NCBI RefSeq assembly: GCF_050946405.1
Contig: NZ_JBMNUS010000002.1
Span: 545,395 to 609,394, forward strand
Reading direction: 5' to 3'
Length of the DNA: 64,000 bases
Origin: Pseudochelatococcus sp050946405
Lineage (GTDB): Bacteria > Pseudomonadota > Alphaproteobacteria > Rhizobiales > Beijerinckiaceae
The position numbers and the translations under genes were made by a program. Below, piece by piece: positions 36,185 to 45,311 of this stretch (position 1 is the stretch's first letter; each line of letters begins with the position of its first letter). Below the pieces are notes generated by a model. That model saw only the letters and a program-made list of their open reading frames with translations. It was not told the DNA's origin and made no database searches.

Positions 36185-37291
36185 ATGCTGGAGCGTCTCT
36201 TGGAAACAACCAGTAAGATTGATGAATTCTTGGAAACGTCTAAGGATAATCCTTCTGTCGTATTGTATGGCGCCGGTTTTGCCATGCCCGCGATCTTGCG
36301 AAAACTGGAATCGTATGGATTTTTAATTCTTGCGGTCTGTGACTCCGACACCCGAAAACACGGCCGGAAATTTCGCGATACTTACCCTGTTATGTCTTTT
36401 GAAGCGGCGCGCCGGGATTTTCCCCATGCGCGCTTCGTAATATCGAGTCCCGATTATTTTGCCGAAATATATTCATTTCTCAGGGAATCGCTTGATGAAC
36501 GTAACCTCTGCGACGTGGACTTGGAATGCGCCCATTATTTTGAGAAGGGTGAATTCAATGAATTTTTTACATCCGAATTACCGCGCCTCCGTAAAATTCA
36601 TGAAAGCTTAGAAGACGAGGAATCGAAAGAAACGTACTTCAAAATCATCAAGGCCCATATGAGCGGGAGGCGAGAGGATTTTGAGGATGCTTTCACCGGA
36701 AATGATGATTGGTATTTATTTCAGAGCCTTCTCAAGCCAACGGCCGAAACCGTCTATGTTGACTGTGGGGCTTACGATGGCGACACGCTTAAGTTGTTCT
36801 TGAAGGCGGCCGATGAAGGATATCACAAAATATTCGCCTTTGAGCCCGACCCCGCGATGCAAAGAAGCCTGAATGCGGTGTCGGACAGCGAAAACGGAAA
36901 AATCAGGATTATTCCGAAAGGCGTATCGAATAGTGACGGCACCCTCAGCTTCAGGACGAATGGCGTTTATTCCAACATCGTCGGAGCTGATGCAGCCGAC
37001 GAGGAGGATTTGATTTCTATTCCCGTCACCAAACTGGATTCCTTGTTGCTGAACGAAGACGTTTCGATTGTCAAAATGGATATTGAGGGGGGAGAATATG
37101 AGGCTCTTCAGGGCGCGGCGCAGCTGATACAAAAATTCAGACCGAAGCTTGCGATCTGCCTGTATCACAAGGTTGAGGATTTTGTCAGAATCGCCGAGTT
37201 GCTGCTGAATCTGGTCCCCGACTACAAACTCAGACTAAAGCATCAATCGAAAAGCTGCACGGATACCATTCTGTTCGCAAGTTTAGATTAA
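36185..37291 (+). CDS. FkbM family methyltransferase
   Basis: A 368-aa protein. Residues about 20-130 form a nucleotide-binding-like module (VVLYGAGFAMPAILRKLESYG), as found fused to FkbM domains in glycan gene clusters. The SAM-dependent FkbM domain follows at about 165-360, with VYVDCGAYDGDTLKLFL (motif I), FAFEPDPAMQRSL and VSIVKMDIEGGEYEALQGA. FkbM enzymes O-methylate sugars or polyketides. The ATG has AAGGG eight bases upstream. The GC content is visibly below that of the flanks, which implies recent acquisition. The PhyH gene follows by 11 bases. Confidence 0.88.
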   Translation: MLERLLETTSKIDEFLETSKDNPSVVLYGAGFAMPAILRKLESYGFLILAVCDSDTRKHGRKFRDTYPVMSFEAARRDFPHARFVISSPDYFAEIYSFLRESLDERNLCDVDLECAHYFEKGEFNEFFTSELPRLRKIHESLEDEESKETYFKIIKAHMSGRREDFEDAFTGNDDWYLFQSLLKPTAETVYVDCGAYDGDTLKLFLKAADEGYHKIFAFEPDPAMQRSLNAVSDSENGKIRIIPKGVSNSDGTLSFRTNGVYSNIVGADAADEEDLISIPVTKLDSLLLNEDVSIVKMDIEGGEYEALQGAAQLIQKFRPKLAICLYHKVEDFVRIAELLLNLVPDYKLRLKHQSKSCTDTILFASLD

Positions 37292-37302
37292 GGGGCCCTT
37301 CA

Positions 37303-38199
37303 ATGCTTAAGCCGGAAGATTTGGCTGAATTCAATGAAAAAGGATTCTTCGTTGTCAAAGGATTGTTTTCCGATGACGAATTCAAGCCGGTTGAGCGCGA
37401 TCTTCTCGAAAGGATCGATGAACTTGCCGGCTATCTGAAGGTCGATTTGGGCGGCGTGAGTCAGTCTATTAATGATAGAATGATGGCTTTAGAAAAAGCT
37501 CACCCTGGAGCGGCATTGACTCTTACTCACTCGAACATCATTGGCGATGGATTATTTAATATTTGGTCATCGAAGAAAACTTTGGATATCGCGGAATCCA
37601 TACTCGGAGGTGATATCGATGGACATCCTTTCTTCGCAGTACGCCCCAAGCCGCCCGAAATAGATTTATTTGTCGTGCCTTGGCATCAGGACAGCTCGTA
37701 TCTGGCCAACGGCGCCCAATTGTCGCCTCAGCTCACTTTTTGGGTCCCGCTCGTGGATGCGACTGTTGACAATGGCTGTATGGAAATGGCCGTAGGCCAG
37801 CATCGTGACGGCGAGAAACGTCACGTTGCCGAGGAATACGAGGAGCTTGGAAACTCGTCGTGGTATTTGGAGATAGAACCGTCAACGGTCAATACCTTCA
37901 AGACCGAAATCTGTGAGATGAAACGTGGCGACGTGATCCTGTTCACACAGCTTACACCACACCGTTCTTTGCCAAACCTGTCGAGCAGTTGCCGCTGGAG
38001 TGTCGACATGCGGTATATAGCAGCAGGATACCCCGCAGGAACGTCGCAAAATGCCATACCCTTCAGGCGGTCGCATGCGGAACTCGATAATCATGTTGAA
38101 ACGTCGAAGGCTGAATTTCAGCAGGCGCAGAAACGCAAAGACAGAAGCGTCTGGCGGCACCGCGTGGAGCGTGCTGTTTGGAAGGACCGGTGGAACTAA
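37303..38199 (+). CDS. Phytanoyl-CoA dioxygenase (PhyH) family protein
   Basis: A 298-aa Fe(II)/2-oxoglutarate oxygenase. The iron ligands are visible: H-x-D in VVPWHQDSSYL at about residues 127-137 and the distal His in FTQLTPHRSLPN at about 213-224, with an Arg (CRWSVDMRYIA) downstream for 2-oxoglutarate. Members hydroxylate lipids, natural products or sugars. The ATG starts 11 bases after the FkbM gene, so both are one unit. Composition is AT-richer than the chromosome. The substrate is unknown; a surface glycan or a secondary metabolite is inference. Confidence 0.9.
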   Translation: MLKPEDLAEFNEKGFFVVKGLFSDDEFKPVERDLLERIDELAGYLKVDLGGVSQSINDRMMALEKAHPGAALTLTHSNIIGDGLFNIWSSKKTLDIAESILGGDIDGHPFFAVRPKPPEIDLFVVPWHQDSSYLANGAQLSPQLTFWVPLVDATVDNGCMEMAVGQHRDGEKRHVAEEYEELGNSSWYLEIEPSTVNTFKTEICEMKRGDVILFTQLTPHRSLPNLSSSCRWSVDMRYIAAGYPAGTSQNAIPFRRSHAELDNHVETSKAEFQQAQKRKDRSVWRHRVERAVWKDRWN

Positions 38200-38229
38200 A
38201 AACGCCTCCCGATTGAGCGGAATCGTTTA

Positions 38230-38377
38230 GAGCGGGATGCGATCAGGTTGAATCCCGCTCTCAGTTCCACATTTTACCGCAACCTGCGTTCAAGCCGATC
38301 CATCGAATTGAATGCAAGTTGCGGTAAAATATAGAATTTAGAGCGGCGTGACGATTCCACTTGAATGCACGCCGCTC
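38230..38377. repeat. Mosaic palindrome, family C (complete, three stems)
   Basis: Three perfect hairpins in a row: GAGCGGGAT/ATCCCGCTC (38230-38238 and 38252-38260), ATTTTACCGCAAC/GTTGCGGTAAAAT (38271-38283 and 38318-38330) and GAGCGGCGTG/CACGCCGCTC (38341-38350 and 38368-38377). It ends 22 bases before the hydratase stop on the opposite strand and follows the PhyH gene. Confidence 0.85.
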
Positions 38378-38398
38378 CAGGCTCGCCGGCCCCGAGCG

Positions 38399-39172
38399 TT
38401 ACTCGCCGATATCCACCACAGCCGTGCCGATACCCTCGAACGCCACTTCGACATGGCTGCGGGGCGCGACGAACGTGATGCCCGTCCAGGAGCCGGTCGT
38501 CACGTAGGTGCCTTCCTTCAGTCCGCCGAGGCTGGTAGCGCCGCCGTTCGCCAGCCAGGCGATCAGGCGTGCCGCCGGACCGGCCGCATTGCCGCCGCGA
38601 CGGTCGATCACGACCTCGCCGTTGATCAGCAGCTTGACGGGCTGGTTCTCCGCGTCGACGATCGCGCCCGCTTCACGGCCGGAGCCGACGATCAGATGCG
38701 CGTGGTTGAACTGGTCCGCGATCTGGCTGAGGCGCGTGGCGGCGCCCCACGCCGCGAAATGCGTATCCACGAGTTCGATGGCGGCATGAACGGAGCCGAC
38801 GGCCGCCAGCACCTCGTCCTCCGTGTAGGGCTTTTCGCGCGGCGGCAACGCCTTGTCGAAACGGTAGACCGTCTCGGCCTCGACGCCGAGCACCGCATGT
38901 CCGGCGTGGGCGACGCTGGCCGGCGACAGGGAGACCGTCTGCCCCGTCAGCGCGGCGCGGAAGGGCTCGGCCTGCGGGTCCGCCGCCCCCACCTTCCAGC
39001 CCACGACCGGACCGAGGCGGGAAATCAGCGCGTCCTGAACGGCATAGGCCGTTTTCCAGTCCGACGGACGCAGCGCGGGCGGCAGATCGATGATGCGAGG
39101 ACCGCCGTTGCGGGCGGCCAGCAGCCGCTCCGCCGCGGCCTCGACGGATTCGGGAGTAAAGTTTTCAGCCAT
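38399..39172 (-). CDS. 2-keto-4-pentenoate hydratase family protein
   Basis: A 257-aa member of the FAH/MhpD hydratase group. Marks are GWKVGAADPQA, the metal-binding EAETVYRFD region (Glu near residue 100), VDTHFAAWGAATRLSQIADQFN and the C-terminal GTYVTTGSWTGI strand. MhpD-type enzymes add water to 2-hydroxypenta-2,4-dienoate in meta-cleavage pathways; no other pathway genes are adjacent. The start is MAENFTPESVEAA with weak ribosome site; sequence upstream in frame is non-conserved. Confidence 0.9.
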   Translation of the reverse strand: MAENFTPESVEAAAERLLAARNGGPRIIDLPPALRPSDWKTAYAVQDALISRLGPVVGWKVGAADPQAEPFRAALTGQTVSLSPASVAHAGHAVLGVEAETVYRFDKALPPREKPYTEDEVLAAVGSVHAAIELVDTHFAAWGAATRLSQIADQFNHAHLIVGSGREAGAIVDAENQPVKLLINGEVVIDRRGGNAAGPAARLIAWLANGGATSLGGLKEGTYVTTGSWTGITFVAPRSHVEVAFEGIGTAVVDIGE

Positions 39173-39257
39173 GAACCAAGGTGCTCCGTTGCGATGCCGG
39201 AAATGCCGGCATGGAAGGCCCGCATGAAAGCCCGCTGGCCGGCCGCCCCCACCCCGC

Positions 39258-39851
39258 TCAGGCGGGCACCCAACGGTGGCGCCCATTGGCGAAGACGAGA
39301 ATGCGGCCCTGCCAGATGGGCAATTGAACGACCGATTGTCCCGGCAAACCGGCCAGGAGCGCCAGCATGACGCGCGCAATGCCGCCATGCGCCACGATCA
39401 CGGTATCACGCTCGATCGTGTCCAGAAACGCCTGCACGCGCACCGATGCGCCGGCGTAGCTCTCGCCTTCCGGCGGCGTGTAGTGCCACCGGTCGGCATC
39501 GCGGGCGCGGGCGCGCTCGCCGTCGCGGGCACGGATCTCCGGCCAGGTCAGCCCTTCCCACGCACCGAAGGCGATCTCGCGCAGACGGTCGTCGAACGTC
39601 ACGCCATCCTGCGGCAGCGCGAGCGCGTCGCGCAACAGCGTCATGGTCTCGCGGGTGCGCGTCAGCGGGCTGGCCACATAGCCGAGCGAATCGAAATCCC
39701 GGCGCAGCACCCGCAAATGCCCGCCCGCCTGCCGCGCCTGGCCGCGCCCGGTGGCGTTCAGCGGCATGTCGCGCGTTCCCTGAAGCCGCGCCTCCGCGTT
39801 CCAGTCCGTTTCGCCATGGCGAACGAAGTAAAGGGTGGGGCGGCTGCTCAC
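39258..39851 (-). CDS. Histidine phosphatase family protein (phosphoglycerate mutase-like)
   Basis: A 197-aa protein with the phospho-histidine box YFVRHGETDWN at residues 8-18, a second catalytic region VIVAHGGIARVMLALLAG near 150 and Glu in GESYAG. These are broad-specificity phosphatases or cofactor-dependent mutases. It lies 3 bases downstream of fabI on the same strand, so the two should be co-transcribed, a common order in this group of bacteria. Confidence 0.92.
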   Translation of the reverse strand: MSSRPTLYFVRHGETDWNAEARLQGTRDMPLNATGRGQARQAGGHLRVLRRDFDSLGYVASPLTRTRETMTLLRDALALPQDGVTFDDRLREIAFGAWEGLTWPEIRARDGERARARDADRWHYTPPEGESYAGASVRVQAFLDTIERDTVIVAHGGIARVMLALLAGLPGQSVVQLPIWQGRILVFANGRHRWVPA

Positions 39852-39854
39852 GCG

Positions 39855-40685
39855 CTATTCCTTTGCCAGAACGATATCGGGCGCCTCGGGGTTCTTCATG
39901 CCCACGACATGATAGCCCGCGTCGACATGGTGAATCTCGCCGGTCACGCCCCGCGACAGGTCCGACAGCAGGTAAACGCCGGTGTCGCCGACTTCCTCCG
40001 GCGTGACGGTGCGGCGCAGCGGCGCGTTGTACTCGTTCCACTTCAGGATATAGCGGAAATCGCCGATGCCGGAGGCCGCGAGCGTCTTGATCGGCCCGGC
40101 GGAAATGGCGTTGACGCGGATGTTCTGCGGGCCGAGATCGGCGGCGAGATAGCGCACGCTGGCCTCCAGCGCCGCCTTGGCGACACCCATGACGTTATAA
40201 TGCGGCATCCACTTTTCCGCGCCGTAATAGGTCATGGTGAGGATCGAGCCGCCGTTCGTCATCAGCTTCTCCGCCCGCTGGGCGACGGCGGTGAGCGAAT
40301 AGCAGGAAATGAGCAGGGACTTGCTGAAATTCTCTTCCGACGTATCGATGTATCGGCCGGTCAGCTCGTCCTTGTCCGAAAAGGCGATGGCGTGGACGAG
40401 AAAATCCAGCCCGCCCCAAAGCCGCTCGATTTCGGCGAACACGGCGTCGATCGTCTCGGGCGCCGTCACGTCGCAATGGCCCACGACATGGGCGCCGATT
40501 TCCGCCGCGAGCGGCTCAACCCGCTTCTTGAGCGCATCGCCCTGATACGTGAAGGCCACCTCGGCACCATGCGCGCGCACCGCGCGGGCGATGCCCCAGG
40601 CGATGGAACGGTTGTTCGCAACCCCCAGGATGAGACCGCGTTTGCCTGCCATCAAGGGAGAGGGCGTCGCAATTATGTCTGCCAT
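39855..40685 (-). CDS. fabI: Enoyl-[acyl-carrier-protein] reductase (NADH) FabI
   Basis: A 276-aa short-chain reductase that completes each round of fatty acid elongation by reducing trans-2-enoyl-ACP with NADH. The Gly-rich cofactor loop GLILGVANNRSIAWGIA is at residues 17-33 and the catalytic Tyr163-x6-Lys170 in YNVMGVAKAALE. The start is MADIIATPSP; sequence further upstream in frame is not typical. The target is inhibited by triclosan in most bacteria. In related genomes fabI may follow phaC; here it heads the fabI-phosphatase unit. Confidence 0.97.
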   Translation of the reverse strand: MADIIATPSPLMAGKRGLILGVANNRSIAWGIARAVRAHGAEVAFTYQGDALKKRVEPLAAEIGAHVVGHCDVTAPETIDAVFAEIERLWGGLDFLVHAIAFSDKDELTGRYIDTSEENFSKSLLISCYSLTAVAQRAEKLMTNGGSILTMTYYGAEKWMPHYNVMGVAKAALEASVRYLAADLGPQNIRVNAISAGPIKTLAASGIGDFRYILKWNEYNAPLRRTVTPEEVGDTGVYLLSDLSRGVTGEIHHVDAGYHVVGMKNPEAPDIVLAKE

Positions 40686-40832
40686 GACGTCGGTATTCTC
40701 TTTCGGAACTGGGACCTTGTCGTCCGGGAAAGTCACTTATTACCCGAGCGCGACGCCGGGAGCAACGGGCGAAAAAGCCGTCCGAAACAACGGGCTGCCA
40801 TATGGCGCGCCGCCGGGGCTTCCCGCCCGCGA

Positions 40833-41762
40833 TCACGCGCCCGCCGCCGCGCGCCGCTTGCTCATCAGCGCCTCCAGCTCCGGGTCGGGCGTTTTCGGCA
40901 ACTGGATATCGAGGGTGACGATAAGATCCCCGTTTGCGGGTTTTCCAGGCAAGCCTTTGCCGCGCAACCTGAAATTCTTTCCCGAACTCGAATAGGGCGG
41001 AATGTTCATCGAAACCGCGCCGTCGAGCGTCGGCACGCGCACGCTGGCGCCGAGCACGGCGTCCTCCAGCGAGACGGGCAGGCGAAGACGCAAAGTCTGT
41101 CCCTCCACGATGAAGTCGCGATGCGGCGCGAAGTGCACCGTCAGCAGCGCATCGCCCGATTCGCCGCCGAAGGGGCTCGGGTCGCCGAGGCCGCGCAGCC
41201 GAATCGTCTGCCCGTCCCTCACGCCGGCGGGCAACGTCACTTCCACCTCCCGCCCGGTCGGCAGCGCGACGCGGCACTTGCCGCCGCTCGCGATCTGCTC
41301 CAGCGTCACCACGATTTCCGCCTCCAGATCCTGCCCGCGCGGACGCTCGCGCCCCGGGCCCGGCCGCGCGCCGGCGGAGGCCCTGCCGCCCGAGCGCATC
41401 GCCTCGCCGAACAGATCCGAAAACAGGTCGCCGGGATCGAAGCCGCCCGAGCGCGCGCCCCCGCCCGTGCCGTAGCGGAAGCCGAAACCGCCCGGCCCCG
41501 TTCCCGACCCGGGCCCCGCCTGGCCGGCGAAGCCGCGCGGCTTGCCCTCGGCATCGATCTCGCCGCGGTCGAACTGGGCGCGCTTGTCCTTGTCGCCCAA
41601 CACCTCATAGGCGGTGTTCAGCTCCGCGAACCTGTCCTTGGCCTTGGGATCGTCCGCGTTGCGATCGGGGTGCAAGGTCTTCGCCAGACGGCGGAACGCC
41701 TTCTTGATGTCGGCCTCACTCGCCGTTTTGGGAACGCCAAGTATGTCGTAAGGGTTGCGCAT
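40833..41762 (-). CDS. DnaJ/CbpA-type J-domain co-chaperone
   Basis: A 309-aa DnaJ-type protein without the zinc-finger domain. The J domain is residues 3-68 (YDILGVPKTASEADIKKAFRRLAKTLHPDRN) with the HPD motif. A Gly/Arg-rich linker (about 75-140) and two C-terminal substrate-binding beta domains (ARKCRVALPTGREVEVTLPAG and QTLRLRLPVSLEDAVLGASV) follow. It resembles CbpA/DjlA-type class II co-chaperones that stimulate DnaK. The start is MRNPYDILGV. Confidence 0.93.
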   Translation of the reverse strand: MRNPYDILGVPKTASEADIKKAFRRLAKTLHPDRNADDPKAKDRFAELNTAYEVLGDKDKRAQFDRGEIDAEGKPRGFAGQAGPGSGTGPGGFGFRYGTGGGARSGGFDPGDLFSDLFGEAMRSGGRASAGARPGPGRERPRGQDLEAEIVVTLEQIASGGKCRVALPTGREVEVTLPAGVRDGQTIRLRGLGDPSPFGGESGDALLTVHFAPHRDFIVEGQTLRLRLPVSLEDAVLGASVRVPTLDGAVSMNIPPYSSSGKNFRLRGKGLPGKPANGDLIVTLDIQLPKTPDPELEALMSKRRAAAGA

Positions 41763-41912
41763 CAATCCACTCCAGCGGCACCGCCGCACTACCAACCGTC
41801 CGCAACATATGGTCAGGATGTTGCAAAATAGCAACATGCTTCTCGACGCCGCAGGACAGTGCGTCGGTATGTTCTGTGGAATATCGGACTGGTCAAGCGG
41901 CTTTTGCAACAT

Positions 41913-42419
41913 TCACAGGGCGGAGACATCCATCGTCGCCCATTGGCCGTCGGAAAGGCGGCAGGCCGCGCCTGCGAGCGCGTCGGACTGGCCCTGGAAA
42001 TACAGGTTGGCCTTGAATCGCCTGCAAACGAGATCGTTGTGCAGATAGGGCTTGCCGACGGCCACGACATCGCCGCGGATGCCCGTGCGCGGATTGGCCC
42101 ACGGCGCGACCTGCCCCGACCCGAGCGGATCGAGGGCCGTGCCCAGCGCCATGCGGGCGAACGGCCAGTCCTCCGGGGCCAGCTCCGGCGAGAGCATCGT
42201 CGCGCCGTTCGCGGCAGGGGAGGAATTCGCGGCGAGGGAGGAAGTGGTCAGGGTTTCGTCGGCGCCGAACATATCGCCGACCGGCACGGCGATGCTGCAC
42301 CCGCCGAGCAGCACGGCGGCGGCGACCAGCGAGACGCCGGCCAGCGGGCGGGCGGATGCAGGGAGAGAAAGCCGCAGCGACAAAACGCGCGGCTTGCCCG
42401 GCACGATAAACCCGTACAT
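41913..42419 (-). CDS. RT0821/Lpp0805-type surface lipoprotein
   Basis: A 168-aa predicted lipoprotein: basic start, hydrophobic SLVAAAVLLGGCSIAV with the lipobox Cys. The mature part contains APEDWPFARMALGTALDPLGSGQVAPW and CRRFKANLYFQGQSDALAGAACR, the conserved 17-kDa surface-antigen-like family found with pdxH in many alphaproteobacteria. The start MYGFIVPGKP is tentative; the frame is open to 42515. It is divergent from pdxH by 114 bases. Confidence 0.85.
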   Translation of the reverse strand: MYGFIVPGKPRVLSLRLSLPASARPLAGVSLVAAAVLLGGCSIAVPVGDMFGADETLTTSSLAANSSPAANGATMLSPELAPEDWPFARMALGTALDPLGSGQVAPWANPRTGIRGDVVAVGKPYLHNDLVCRRFKANLYFQGQSDALAGAACRLSDGQWATMDVSAL

Positions 42420-42533
42420 CCTGCGGTACAGCCTCACCTGCCTTCTCCAAAACCTGCCTTCTTCAGGCAACTCTTCGCGCAGCCGGCCCTGCACACGCGA
42501 TCCGACAGGAAACATCTGACCCCGGAGACGTTA

Positions 42534-43145
42534 ATGAGCGGTGACTTTTACGACCACAACGACCCTTTTGCACTGTTTTCGGATTGGCTCAAAGAGGCGG
42601 AGGCATCCGAAATCAACGATCCCAACGCGATGGCGCTCGCCACGACCGATGCGGACGGCCTGCCGGACGTGCGCATGGTGTTGCTGAAGTCCTTTGATTC
42701 GCATGGCTTTGTCTTCTTCACCAACGAGGAGAGCGCCAAGGGGCGCCAGCTCGCCACCGTGCCGAAGGCGGCGCTGCTTTTCCACTGGAAGAGCCTGCGC
42801 CGCCAGGTGCGGGTGCGCGGCCCGGTGGAGTGGGTGAGCGAAGCGGAATCCGATGCATATTATGCGTCGCGTCCGCGCGGCAGCCGAATCGGCGCATGGG
42901 CGTCGCAGCAGTCACGCCCGCTGGAAAGCCGTTTCGCGTTGGAAAAGGAAGTGGCGCTCCACGCGGCGAAATACGCCATCGGCGATATTCCCCGTCCGCC
43001 CTACTGGCACGGCTATCGCGTGCTCCCGCTGGCCATCGAGTTCTGGCACGATCGGCCCTTCCGGCTGCACGAACGCGTGCGATTCGCGCGCGACGAGGCG
43101 AACGAAGGCACGGCCGGCTGGCGAAAAAGCCGGCTTTATCCCTGA
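42534..43145 (+). CDS. pdxH: Pyridoxamine 5'-phosphate oxidase
   Basis: A 203-aa FMN enzyme that oxidises pyridoxamine or pyridoxine 5'-phosphate to PLP. FMN/PLP-binding residues are in MVLLKSFDSHGFVFFTNEESAKG (residues about 48-70), HWKSLRRQVRVRG and YWHGYRVLPLAIEFW; the C-terminus ending WRKSRLYP is the classic PdxH end. The ATG lies in CGTTAATGAG with GGAG ten bases upstream. It is divergent from the RT0821-type gene. Confidence 0.97.
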   Translation: MSGDFYDHNDPFALFSDWLKEAEASEINDPNAMALATTDADGLPDVRMVLLKSFDSHGFVFFTNEESAKGRQLATVPKAALLFHWKSLRRQVRVRGPVEWVSEAESDAYYASRPRGSRIGAWASQQSRPLESRFALEKEVALHAAKYAIGDIPRPPYWHGYRVLPLAIEFWHDRPFRLHERVRFARDEANEGTAGWRKSRLYP

Positions 43146-43337
43146 GCGGCTGCATGATCCCCGAACGGCGGCATGAACGAACCTTCGGGCAGGGCATGCA
43201 TGCCGTTCGTATCGGGTGAGTATCGCGTAATATTTGTCATTTATGCGAAATATATAGCGCGTAGTTTCCTCTCTCGCCGCCTGATGCGGGAGAAAAAGCG
43301 ACATTGCGGCACGGGATGTTCGTGGAAAGGAAACGGC

Positions 43338-45311
43338 ATGAGCAGCGTCAACAAAGGTCGGCAGTCGAACCTGATGCGTCGAATCATTATTGCAACGGCA
43401 ATCGTTGTCACCTTTTCCTTTGCTGCATTTTCTTTCGTGATTGACCGGTGGCAAAACACCCTCATGCGCGACCATATCGCTCGCACGCTGAACATGGCTG
43501 GCAGCCTTGCCTCCGACAGCATAGCCAACTGGTTTATCGGCCGCGTCAGGCTGGTCGAGGATGTGGCGGACAGAATTGCCCGGCAGCCGGGAGCCGCGGC
43601 GGAACTGCTCCGGAGCAAAACGCTGGAAGAACAGTTTTCGTTCACCTACTTCGGCAGCGTGGAAGGGCAGTATGCCCAGTGGCCGTCCGACGATACGCTC
43701 CCCAAGGATTACGACCCCCGTAAGCGCCCCTGGTATCAGGACGCCGAGCGTGCGCATCGCCCCGTGCTGACCGCTCCTTATCTCGACGCCGGGACCGGCG
43801 AACTCGTCGTCACCGTCGCCGTGCCGGTGAAGTCCGGTCAGCAGGTCGTCGGCGTCGTGGGCAGCGATTTCGGTGTCGCGGGAAGTGATTTCACCCTGAG
43901 CGCACTGATTTCGCAGATAAAAGGCGTCGACCTCGGCGGCATGGGGCATGTCTTCATTGTCGATGATCAGGGGCTTATTCTCATCCATCCTGATCAAAAG
44001 CTTGTCCAGAAGAAGTTCAGGGACGTCTTTTCCGCTTCCTTGCCGAACGAAGGCATAGTGGAAGTCTCAGATGGCAGCCGTCGATGGCTCGTCGCCACCG
44101 CCGCAGTCAATGACCTGCCCGGCGTCAAGTGGCGCGTCGTGACGGCGATCGACCCGGACAAGGCTTTCGCGCCGATCCGGGAGTTCAGGATCACCGCCGC
44201 CGTCGCCACCCTGACGGCCGTTCTGCTCACCATCCTGCTGCTGATCCAGCTCCTGAGCCGCGGCATCTCCAAGCCCCTGAAGCGCATCACGATCGCCATG
44301 GAGGGGCTGGCCAAAGGACAACTCGAAACCGCCATCCCCGACGCGGAGCGGCGTGACGAGATCGGCGCGATGGCGTCGGCGCTGGAAGTGTTCAAGAAGA
44401 ACACCGCCGAGCGTTACGAACTGGAAGAGCAGCAACGCCAGGCCACCGAGGCCCAGGTGCAGCGCGTGGAAGCGGTGGACCGGCTCATCGGCGACTTCGA
44501 CCATGAAATCGCCAAGGTGCTCGAACTGATCAGAAATTCCTCCGGCACCCTGGAGGGCACCGCCCAGTCGCTGAACACGACTGCGGATGCGAATGCGGGC
44601 GGCGTCGTCACCGTCTCCACGGCTGCCGAGCAGGCTTCTTCCAACGTCAACAACGTCGCCTCGGCGTCGGAGGAGCTGGCGGCCTCGATCAGCGAGATCG
44701 GGCGGCAAGTGGACGAATCCCGCGAGATCGCCGATCGCGCCTCGGAATCGGTGCGCGTCACCGACAGCACGGCGCAACAGCTCGTCACGGCCAGCGAGCG
44801 CATCGACGAAATCGTGGCGCTCATCAGCTCCATCGCCCAGCGCACGAACCTGCTGGCGCTCAACGCCACGATCGAGGCGGCCAGGGCGGGCGACGCCGGC
44901 AAGGGCTTCGCCGTCGTGGCGACGGAGGTCAAGTCGCTGGCCGACCAGACGGCAAGGGCGACGGAGGACATTTCCGAGCAGATCAAGGCCATCCAGAACG
45001 TGTCGCAGACGGCTGTCACCGCGATCCGGGAAGTCGGCTCGGTCATCGAGACCATCAACAGCATTTTCGAGGAAATTTCCTCGGCGGTCTCCCAGCAGGG
45101 GCTGGCGACGCGGGAAATCGCCGAAAACATCCAGCAGGCCGCGGTCGGCACGCAGGAGGTTTCCGCCAGAATGCACGCGATCTCCACGGGCGCGACCGAT
45201 ACCCGCAACCATGCCGCCAACGTGCGCGACTCCGCGTCCGAACTGACGCGGGAGGCCGACAACCTGCACGAGCGGATCGGACGCTTCTTCACGGAAATCC
45301 GCGCGGCCTGA
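43338..45311 (+). CDS. Methyl-accepting chemotaxis protein
   Basis: A 657-aa receptor. Helix 1 is at about 14-36 (IIIATAIVVTFSFAAFSFVI), followed by a periplasmic double-Cache-like sensing domain (to about 280; KRPWYQDAERAHRPVLTAPYLDAGTGELVVTVAVPV is typical of dCache amino acid or small-ligand sensors). Helix 2 is at about 287-308, then a HAMP domain and the signalling coiled coil with the conserved hairpin tip AQRTNLLALNATIEAARAGDAGKGFAVVA. AAAGGAAA supports the start. The receptor passes signals to CheA. The ligand is not predictable. Confidence 0.96.
   Translation: MSSVNKGRQSNLMRRIIIATAIVVTFSFAAFSFVIDRWQNTLMRDHIARTLNMAGSLASDSIANWFIGRVRLVEDVADRIARQPGAAAELLRSKTLEEQFSFTYFGSVEGQYAQWPSDDTLPKDYDPRKRPWYQDAERAHRPVLTAPYLDAGTGELVVTVAVPVKSGQQVVGVVGSDFGVAGSDFTLSALISQIKGVDLGGMGHVFIVDDQGLILIHPDQKLVQKKFRDVFSASLPNEGIVEVSDGSRRWLVATAAVNDLPGVKWRVVTAIDPDKAFAPIREFRITAAVATLTAVLLTILLLIQLLSRGISKPLKRITIAMEGLAKGQLETAIPDAERRDEIGAMASALEVFKKNTAERYELEEQQRQATEAQVQRVEAVDRLIGDFDHEIAKVLELIRNSSGTLEGTAQSLNTTADANAGGVVTVSTAAEQASSNVNNVASASEELAASISEIGRQVDESREIADRASESVRVTDSTAQQLVTASERIDEIVALISSIAQRTNLLALNATIEAARAGDAGKGFAVVATEVKSLADQTARATEDISEQIKAIQNVSQTAVTAIREVGSVIETINSIFEEISSAVSQQGLATREIAENIQQAAVGTQEVSARMHAISTGATDTRNHAANVRDSASELTREADNLHERIGRFFTEIRAA

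Noticed and set aside
39276..41831. Plus-strand frame of 851 codons over the phosphatase, fabI and DnaJ genes
   Set aside because: It shadows three clear minus-strand genes and has no recognisable motif.
41859..42533. Long in-frame extension upstream of pdxH
   Set aside because: It is antisense to the RT0821-type gene and the conserved PdxH N-terminus starts at 42534.
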